Shown: positions 1-4,804 of the stretch, in pieces
Layout of the letters: each line of letters begins with the position of its first letter
Position numbering within the stretch: position 1 is the first letter of the stretch
Assembly (NCBI GenBank): GCA_937141995.1
Contig: CAKZQX010000082.1
Coordinates: 1-9,067 of the forward strand
DNA from: an uncultured Chloroflexaceae bacterium
GTDB lineage: Bacteria > Chloroflexota > Chloroflexia > Chloroflexales > Chloroflexaceae
Reading direction: 5' to 3'
DNA: 9,067 nucleotides
The notes under the pieces: generated by a model
What the model was told of the DNA's origin: nothing
What the model saw: only the letters and a program-made list of their open reading frames with translations
The model's database searches: none
Translations under genes and position numbers: made by a program

Positions 1-33
1 AATCCGGCATTTGCCTGAATAAACGGCCCGACT

Positions 34-148
34 CGCCTCCGGCAGGGCGGAAGATTCCATTCTTTTTCACAAAAATGTTGCACTATGTGCAACATTTTTG
101 TGAAAAAGATAAAAACGTACCATGCTGCCGCAGGCGAATCCGGCTTCC
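34..148 (+). repeat. Palindromic repeat, A unit copy 1
   Basis: This is a dispersed non-coding repeat of about 115 bp. It starts with GC-rich CGCCTCCGGCAG, has an AT-rich perfect hairpin core at 61-109, and ends with CTGCCGCAGGCGAATCCGG. The two ends are imperfect inverted repeats of each other. The first 41 bases match copy 2 (from 3734) with one difference, and the last 38 bases match 3809-3846 exactly. It lies about 95 bp beyond the rsbT-like stop codon, at the 3' end of the stressosome block, so it may help end transcription. A small non-autonomous mobile element or a REP-like sequence are both possible. No gene is seen in 1-242. Confidence 0.85.
61..109. terminator. Perfect 23-bp hairpin, possible bidirectional terminator
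   Basis: Arms 61-83 and 87-109 are exact reverse complements around a 3-nt TAT loop. The stem is AT-rich, with A and T runs at both outer ends and GCAC/GTGC closing the loop. It lies downstream of the minus-strand RsbR/S/T block, where a terminator would be expected. The T run is part of the stem rather than following a GC-rich stem, so this is not a classic intrinsic terminator. It may instead be the structural core of the repeat. Confidence 0.4.
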
Positions 149-242
149 ATCAGGTGAAATGTCCCGTTTGAATGCCCACCACGTAAGTCCTGGTAGGATT
201 GCTATATGTATGCCTGGTGCGGTCTACGCTGTTCTTCCTTCT

Positions 243-671
243 TTATTTTTTGTTCTTCATTCTTTCGGTATGCCATTTCCGGCAGATCACGGTTGTGCCG
301 ACACCAACCTCCGACTGGAGTTCAAACTCATCCATCAGCCGGCGCGCACCCGACAGACCGCGCCCAACACTATTCACACGGAAAGCCTCATCACCCAGCG
401 CCTGCGCAATATCCCCAATTCCCGGTCCCTGATCTCGGCATTCAATCTGGATACCGACGGCCTGGTTTTCATCCAGCGAACGTAGCGTCACCTGGCCGGT
501 TCCGGCATAGGCGATCACATTGCGCGCCAGTTCACTAACCGTCGTCGCAATGCGCGCCTGATCAACCGGCCCAAATCCCAGCATGGTTGCCAGTTCGCGC
601 GCCAGCGCCCGTGCCGTCACCACATCGCGGTCACTTCGGATAATGACATCTCTACTCTGCTGCAACAACAT
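243..671 (-). CDS. rsbT: RsbT-like switch serine/threonine kinase
   Basis: This 142-residue protein is a GHKL-fold ATPase of the RsbT/anti-sigma kinase group. The N box is SELARN with N51, the G1 box is DQGPGIG with D80, and a glycine-rich GRGLSGARRLMDEF (103-116) is followed by GVGTT (123-127). RsbT phosphorylates the STAS proteins RsbS and RsbR, is released from the stressosome and then activates a partner, RsbU in Bacillus. A clear AGGAGG lies 6 nt before the ATG, and the start overlaps the end of the rsbS-like gene by 20 bp, which suggests translational coupling. It is the last gene of its block. No RsbU or RsbX gene follows, so its output partner is not visible. RsbW-type anti-sigma kinases are related, but the RsbS neighbour favours RsbT. 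Confidence 0.9.
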   Translation of the reverse strand: MLLQQSRDVIIRSDRDVVTARALARELATMLGFGPVDQARIATTVSELARNVIAYAGTGQVTLRSLDENQAVGIQIECRDQGPGIGDIAQALGDEAFRVNSVGRGLSGARRLMDEFELQSEVGVGTTVICRKWHTERMKNKK

Positions 672-1041
672 CGGTATCCTCCTGTCCTTGAAGTTCCATC
701 AGCGCCAGACCTTTTTCCAGATTAAGCGCTGTGTGGACATTGGGAAGTTCCAGTCCCAGTTCGACCAGTGTCACCGCGACCGCCGGTTGCAGGCCGGTGA
801 GGATTACCTCGGTGCCCATCAACCGGGCCATCACTGCCAGATCGGCAATCATGCGTCCGATAAAACTATCCACCACATCCAGCGCTGTCAGGTCAATAAT
901 AACGGCGCGGGCATGTGTGGTGTGAATGCGGTCGAGCAGATCATCTTTGAATTGCATGGCCGAGGCATCATGCAGAGAAACCTGGATCGAGGCGATTAGC
1001 GCCTGGCCGATTTTGAGAATGGGTATACGCAGGCTATTCAT
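652..1041 (-). CDS. rsbS: RsbS-like STAS-domain stressosome protein
   Basis: This is a 129-residue, single-domain STAS protein. The core AVIIDLTALDVVDSFIG (46-62) places a serine at residue 59 in the DSF motif, matching the phosphorylated Ser59 of Bacillus RsbS. The later VILTGLQPAVAVTLVELGL is the usual second half of the STAS fold. In the known system RsbS and RsbR form the stressosome shell that sequesters RsbT, and phosphorylation of RsbS by RsbT lets the kinase go. An AGGAG lies 6 nt before the ATG. The gene starts 57 bp after the RsbR-like gene and its end overlaps rsbT, giving the standard R-S-T order. The C-terminal tail, rich in acidic residues and glutamine, runs slightly past the domain. 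Confidence 0.92.
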   Translation of the reverse strand: MNSLRIPILKIGQALIASIQVSLHDASAMQFKDDLLDRIHTTHARAVIIDLTALDVVDSFIGRMIADLAVMARLMGTEVILTGLQPAVAVTLVELGLELPNVHTALNLEKGLALMELQGQEDTDVVAAE

Positions 1042-1098
1042 TCGGGGCTCCTCTCTTACTGCTTTTTACTGCTATATTGGCAGCGCTTTTGTCGATAC

Positions 1099-2208
1099 TT
1101 ACGCCGGTTGTCCCAATGCGAACGCAATACCGCTTTTCAGGTTGCTATGGGTGACAATGCCGTTGAGATCCGCCCCCAGTTGTACCAGGGTCTGGGCAAT
1201 CTGTGGTTGGATGCCGGTCAGGATCACCTGTGCGCCGAGCAACCGGGCGGCACGCGCTGCGCGGACCAGGGCATTGGCAACCTGGGTATCGACCACCTGC
1301 ACGCCGGTAATATCAAGGATGGCCGTATCGGCCTGATAGTACGCAATTCCTTCCAGCAGATTTTCCGGAATCTGTTGCGCACGCAGGGTATCAATCGCGC
1401 CGATGAGCGGCATAATGACTACATCATCAGTGATGGGGATAAGCGGTGTCGAAACTTCGCGCAGGGTGGCCTGCTGGTTGCGAATAATCTCTTCCTGCAT
1501 CCGGATCCGGCGCTCGCGTTCCTCCTGTTGGGCGCGCTGCCGCCGTGCCCGCTCCAGTTCCGATTCGGTGGTCATCGTCGAAGGATTGATATGAAATATA
1601 ACCGTCTGCGCGCCATTCTCCTGCACAGTGATCTCTTCATCAGCCCAACAGGTCACTCCCAGCGCCTGCGAGAAAATCCCGATAATTTTTCCCTGTAGAA
1701 AGGGGCAACCCCAGGTTGTTTCCTGGTTGCGCTGCATCGCCAGTTCCCAGGGATTGTGTACAACCACAACGGCATGCTGTTGTGCCTGGTCAAAGACGGG
1801 TAGCTCAAAGCATCCCCACCCGGCGGCACTCACGGCGCGCCCCCAGGCCAGGAAACCTTCCTCAAATGTTTCCCCAAGCGTGGAGATCATTGCATGATAG
1901 TCTTCCTCTGTCCCCAGGCCGGCATGATAGGCCACCAGATTACGAAACAATCCTATGCCAACCTCCTGTGCCAACGGATAGAGTATATTCAGCAGCGATG
2001 GGTCGAGCCAGAACAGGGCTGCTGGTCGCTCAAAGAAGGATAATTCACCCCGGGCCAGATCCCACTGAATGGAAGCCTGGTTTAACGCAACGGCATGGGT
2101 GGTGCAGATACCGGTTTCAGCCGGTTCCGGAACCGTTCCAACAATCCGCCGGTGCAACCGGGTATTGTCCATCTGATCGGGTTTGTGCGCGATATTCTGC
2201 GTTGACAT
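1099..2208 (-). CDS. RsbR-like scaffold with V4R-like sensor and STAS domain
   Basis: This 369-residue protein has three parts. Residues about 38-208 resemble a V4R-type ligand-binding domain: SAAGWGCFELP, a VVVHNPWE segment, then GCPFLQGKIIGIF and a late beta strand VIFHINPS. Residues 210-253 form a charged Arg/Gln/Glu-rich coiled coil. Residues 254-369 are an RsbR-type STAS domain with DITGVQVVDTQVA and GIQPQIAQTLVQLGADL. The threonine of VVDT (308) and that of AQTLV (340) occupy the regions phosphorylated in RsbR. RsbR paralogues are the sensory turrets of stressosomes and their N-terminal domains vary. The start at 2208 was chosen because GAGGAG lies at proper spacing; an in-frame upstream start at 2274 would overlap the preceding gene and has no better site. 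The V4R call is by pattern only; no ligand can be inferred. Confidence 0.85.
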   Translation of the reverse strand: MSTQNIAHKPDQMDNTRLHRRIVGTVPEPAETGICTTHAVALNQASIQWDLARGELSFFERPAALFWLDPSLLNILYPLAQEVGIGLFRNLVAYHAGLGTEEDYHAMISTLGETFEEGFLAWGRAVSAAGWGCFELPVFDQAQQHAVVVVHNPWELAMQRNQETTWGCPFLQGKIIGIFSQALGVTCWADEEITVQENGAQTVIFHINPSTMTTESELERARRQRAQQEERERRIRMQEEIIRNQQATLREVSTPLIPITDDVVIMPLIGAIDTLRAQQIPENLLEGIAYYQADTAILDITGVQVVDTQVANALVRAARAARLLGAQVILTGIQPQIAQTLVQLGADLNGIVTHSNLKSGIAFALGQPA

Positions 2209-2260
2209 CAGGTGCATCTCCTCTGTTCTTTGTCCTTGTATGGTTCTTTCTATAACTCTG

Positions 2261-2668
2261 CTACGCGGAACCAACCGACCGTTCCTGAGGAGTGATGTGC
2301 CGGCGGGTTTTCCGATTCAGTATAATGCGGAGCAGGGAAACTAACGCCTGAATATTCTCCGCTTTTGGAATAAACCCATCAAAACCCAGGTGAATAAACT
2401 CCTGCGGATGGCGTTCTCGCCGGGCAGTGTAGGCAATCACCGGGCAGGTGATGCCCCGGTCACGGAGGGCTTGCAGCGTAGCAATGCCATCCATCCCGAC
2501 CATCACAATATCCATCACGATCACGTCGGGCGGGTTGCCGGCGGCGGCGGCGAGTGCCTCGGCCCCGCTTCCGACGGAACGGACGCTAAAGGAACCGGTA
2601 TTACGAATAATCAATTCAGTTTTCATGCGAACGGTGTATACATCATCTACGATTAATACGTTTCGCAT
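2261..2668 (-). CDS. Stand-alone CheY-like response regulator receiver
   Basis: This 135-residue protein is a receiver domain with no output domain. It has the acidic pair D8-D9 (VLIVDD), the phosphorylatable D53 (VIVMDIVM), T81 (VIAYTAR) and K102 (GFIPKAE). All catalytic positions are intact, so it should accept a phosphoryl group from a histidine kinase. It is the first gene of the block leading into the RsbR/S/T-like genes, with 52 bp to the next start. A role in tuning the stressosome, or carrying a phosphoryl signal to it, is inferred from this position. The start at 2668 has AAGGA 8-9 nt upstream; an ATG six codons earlier (2686) lies before this site and is less likely. The kinase partner could be the large kinase at 4805-7780 or one elsewhere. 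Confidence 0.9.
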   Translation of the reverse strand: MRNVLIVDDVYTVRMKTELIIRNTGSFSVRSVGSGAEALAAAAGNPPDVIVMDIVMVGMDGIATLQALRDRGITCPVIAYTARRERHPQEFIHLGFDGFIPKAENIQALVSLLRIILNRKTRRHITPQERSVGSA

Positions 2669-2770
2669 CACTTTGTTCCTTTCCACTGGTTTTGTTCTAC
2701 TTTACACGAGCCATACGGAAATATCTAGCAGGAGGTAAGTATAGATTAAGAGCAGATTTAAGAGAGTTCT

Positions 2771-3004
2771 TTATTTCTCGAAGCGTGTTGCGATGTGGAA
2801 TGCTATTCTGTGTGGGGAGATGAAGTGGTCCGGCGGTACGGTTTGTACCCGGCGCAAGCTGCCGCTGTTCAGCGTACCATAATAGCTCATGCCGTGCTGA
2901 TGTAGGGTGAGCAGAATGTTGTCATCTTGCCGGATGCCTTCGGGGAAGCCGTAGGAGGATGGAGCGATGGCGAAGCAGTTATAGAAAGACCGAACAAAGA
3001 ACAC
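2771..3004 (-). CDS. Unrecognised short frame, possible gene remnant
   Basis: This is a 77-codon frame opening with GTG, in the 427-bp gap between two receiver genes. Codon third positions are mostly G or C and the predicted protein has balanced composition, with SSYGFPEGIRQDD near residues 16-28 and a basic, aromatic C-terminus, so it looks more like coding DNA than chance. The frame stays open upstream to a stop at 3074-3076 with no ATG, and no ribosome-binding site precedes the GTG. It may therefore be the 3' remnant of a longer gene. I do not recognise the family, and no function is proposed. No other gene or clear promoter is seen in this gap. Confidence 0.35.
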   Translation of the reverse strand: MFFVRSFYNCFAIAPSSYGFPEGIRQDDNILLTLHQHGMSYYGTLNSGSLRRVQTVPPDHFISPHRIAFHIATRFEK

Positions 3005-3113
3005 CGGACAATCATGGTATTGATGGGGGGACAGTAAGCGCTGCTTGTTGTATGTTACGTTGTTCTGAGTTCTCTACAATTGCTCCTACGGCTTGTGTAG
3101 GTGGATATGACGA

Positions 3114-3485
3114 CTACAGCACATTTAGACAGCGTAGTGATTCCACCAGATTATGTGTGGTAAAGATATCCTGGATAATATAATCCTGCACGCCGGCATG
3201 GAAAGCGGCCAGTACCGCGCTTGACTCGTCGCGGTGTGATACCAGAATGAGCGGAATATGTGCAGTGGCGGGATTGCTTTTAAAGATACGACACAGCCGG
3301 TAATCGTTTGTTTCCACCTGATTTACATTGAGAACAATCACATCGGCATATTTCCAGTTGTGTGTGGAAAGACCGGCGCTACTGTTATTGACAACATTGA
3401 CGGTTAGACCATACGATTGTAACTCGCTCTGAATGTGCCACAGTTGTGACTGCTCATCGGCAACCATGAGAATATGATTTGACAT
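3114..3485 (-). CDS. Degenerate receiver-domain protein (pseudo-receiver)
   Basis: This 123-residue protein has the length and pattern of a CheY-like receiver: a first strand ILMVADE with D10-E11, VIVLNVNQVE around 49-58, PLILVSH with S83, and AFHAGVQDYIIQD near 94-106. The phospho-acceptor Asp is replaced by Asn (N53), and the conserved Lys of the usual DYI-x-KP motif is Gln (Q105). The fold is probably kept but phosphorylation should be lost. Such domains act as constitutive or ligand-gated interaction modules. AGGAG sits 8 nt before the ATG at 3485, which favours this start over an ATG 13 codons upstream. The gene stands alone, with a plausible promoter at about 3580. An ordinary receiver decaying towards a pseudogene is the alternative, but the frame is intact. 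Confidence 0.8.
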   Translation of the reverse strand: MSNHILMVADEQSQLWHIQSELQSYGLTVNVVNNSSAGLSTHNWKYADVIVLNVNQVETNDYRLCRIFKSNPATAHIPLILVSHRDESSAVLAAFHAGVQDYIIQDIFTTHNLVESLRCLNVL

Positions 3486-3547
3486 CGTCGTTACTCCTGT
3501 GCCTGAAGACTGGGAATGGCTCACAGACGCGGTAGTTACACTGGTCT

Positions 3548-3585
3548 ACCTGCCGGTGAGCAACGTTGTTGCAGGTTCAATTATA
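3548..3585 (-). promoter_or_regulatory. Candidate promoter and leader hairpin for the pseudo-receiver gene
   Basis: On the minus strand a perfect TATAAT (3580-3585) lies about 95 bp upstream of the ATG at 3485. No good -35 hexamer is seen at 16-18 bp spacing. Immediately downstream are nested inverted repeats: ACCTGC at 3548-3553 with GCAGGT at 3571-3576, and inside it GCAAC/GTTGC around a GTT loop (3560-3572). Such a structure near the transcription start could be an operator or a leader hairpin. The -10 match is clear; its function is inferred. Confidence 0.4.
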
Positions 3586-3664
3586 CGGGGAATGCGGCGA
3601 TATGATGAGATCGAATTAGGGAAAGATTTTGAGCAGAAAGCGGTGAGAGTAAGCGCTCGCGGAG

Positions 3665-3722
3665 CGGGTCAATGACCGCGTACGTCGTGTAACATAATAG
3701 GAGTTATGCGGTCGTTGACCCG
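3665..3722 (+). repeat. GC-rich palindromic repeat, B unit copy 1
   Basis: CGGGTCAATGACCGC (3665-3679) is matched by GCGGTCGTTGACCCG (3708-3722), 14 of 15 positions complementary, around a central segment containing GTGTAACATAA. The unit resembles copy 2 at 3862-3924 in the same orientation: both contain ACCGCGTA, then CGTGTAACATAA, then a GTTA-x-GCGGTC half and TGA-x-CCG. The two copies bracket the A unit at 3734-3846. No coding sequence is supported between 3486 and 3927. Confidence 0.7.
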
Positions 3723-3733
3723 ACGGCAGATTC

Positions 3734-3846
3734 CGCCTCCGGCAGGGCGGAAGATTCCTTTCTTTTTCACAAAATTTTGCACAAAGTGCAAAATTTTTGT
3801 GTGAAAGAAAAAACGTACCATGCTGCCGCAGGCGAATCCGGCTTCC
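3734..3846 (+). repeat. Palindromic repeat, A unit copy 2
   Basis: This is nearly identical to copy 1 at its outer thirds (one difference in 41 bases on the left, none in 38 on the right). The core hairpin has a perfect 12-bp stem, 3771-3782 with 3786-3797, around an AAA loop, then an imperfect outer stem. Compared with copy 1, a G-C pair has become T-A with both sides changed, and the loop has changed from TAT to AAA. It lies between two B units downstream of the winged-helix regulator gene and upstream of the pseudo-receiver promoter. Confidence 0.85.
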
Positions 3847-3861
3847 GGGTCTGGCACGCAG

Positions 3862-3924
3862 CCGGAACAGTCCGCACCGCGTAACGCGTGTAACATAACA
3901 CGCGTTACGCGGTCACTGATCCGG
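3862..3924. repeat. GC-rich palindromic repeat, B unit copy 2 (terminator-like position)
   Basis: Perfect 15-bp arms, 3877-3891 and 3898-3912, enclose a 6-nt loop; the stem contains GTAACGCG. An outer partial stem pairs CCGGAACAGT (3862-3871) imperfectly with ACTGATCCGG (3915-3924). The structure begins 3 bp after the stop codon of the winged-helix regulator, so it could stabilise or end that transcript. No T run follows, so it is not a textbook intrinsic terminator. Its homology to 3665-3722 shows that it is also a repeat unit. Confidence 0.75.
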
Positions 3925-3927
3925 CAG

Positions 3928-4797
3928 TCAGTTGTGTTCCGATAGCCCCGCACACTGCACTTCGGAGTTGCACTGCTCCTGGGCCGGATCAACCAGCATA
4001 TACCCGGTGCTGCGTATACTCACAATATAGTCGGAGCCGATTTTTCGCCGCAGATTCTGAATGTGGGTCTTCAGTAATCCCTGCGCTTCGGTCTTATCGG
4101 CCTCATGCTTATGTGTCTGCTGCACAATCTCACTGTACCCCATAACCCGCCCCTGAGCATGCCCCAGGCATGCCAGCAAATCATACTCAATCGGAGTCAG
4201 GTGGACCGTCTGCTGGTTGTGGCTGACCGTATGCCGAAAGGTGTCGATCTGCAACTCCCCGATCTGGAGATAGCGTTCAGGTGCGCGTGCCTCAGCCGGC
4301 TCTGCGCCGACTGGTGTCGGTTCCGGGTTCGTCGGCGGAGCCGGCATGTCTTCATCACATAGTTGACCGAGGGCATGGGTGATCATACGAATAGCATGTT
4401 CGCGGCGCAGTTCGGCCTGGTGGCGCTCAATTGCGCTGGTCACATACTTCAACAGTTCATCGGGTTTGCAGGGCTTGATCAGGTAGTCATAGGCTCCGGC
4501 CCGGAGTGCCGCAATTGAGGTATCCATCGTGCCATAGCCCGTCAGGATAATGACTTCCGGTGGGCGGATGTGTTTGCGTGCGGCATATAGCACCTCGACC
4601 CCATCAACAGTGCCCATCCGAATATCGGTGACAACTACATCAAATGGACGCCCGTCGTCAGCGGCTTGCTGCAACAATGCAATCGCCTCCTCGCCATTGA
4701 TCGCTGCCGCCACCTGATAACCGACGCTATCGAGGATGGCGACGATTGACATACGGGTTGTCGCGTCGTCTTCTACAACTAAAATCTGTGCATTCAT
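3928..4797 (-). CDS. Response regulator: receiver plus OmpR/PhoB-type winged helix
   Basis: This 289-residue protein has an N-terminal receiver (about 4-120) with E9, D10, D11, phospho-acceptor D58 (VVTDIRMG), T86 and K108 in YLIKPCKP. A helical, charged stretch to about 150 and a Pro/Glu-rich linker (151-174) follow. Residues 175-270 form an OmpR/PhoB-type winged-helix DNA-binding domain (HLTPIEYDLLACL, then LKTHIQNLRRKIG, then IVSIRSTGYML). The receiver, with LTGYGTMDTSIAALRAGAYDYLIKP, looks NtrC-like, so the pairing with a winged helix is a domain combination unlike classical OmpR proteins. The start at 4797 has GAGG 5 nt upstream; 41 further codons upstream would overlap the kinase gene and have no domain. 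It sits 7 bp after the kinase stop codon, so the two are almost certainly cotranscribed and cognate. Confidence 0.93.
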   Translation of the reverse strand: MNAQILVVEDDATTRMSIVAILDSVGYQVAAAINGEEAIALLQQAADDGRPFDVVVTDIRMGTVDGVEVLYAARKHIRPPEVIILTGYGTMDTSIAALRAGAYDYLIKPCKPDELLKYVTSAIERHQAELRREHAIRMITHALGQLCDEDMPAPPTNPEPTPVGAEPAEARAPERYLQIGELQIDTFRHTVSHNQQTVHLTPIEYDLLACLGHAQGRVMGYSEIVQQTHKHEADKTEAQGLLKTHIQNLRRKIGSDYIVSIRSTGYMLVDPAQEQCNSEVQCAGLSEHN

Positions 4798-4804
4798 AGC
4801 TGCC

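Noticed and set aside
34..148. The repeats as a CRISPR array
   Set aside because: The copies are kilobases apart, differ in orientation, have no regular spacers, and no cas gene is present.
2738..2766. A TATACT hexamer on the minus strand as the promoter of the receiver-rsbRST block
   Set aside because: The -10 match is fair, but the -35 region at proper spacing (CTCTCT) is poor, so it was not listed as a feature.
3669..3992. A 107-codon minus-strand frame across the A and B repeats
   Set aside because: It runs through palindromic repeat DNA and the end of the regulator gene in another frame, with no ribosome-binding site or domain.
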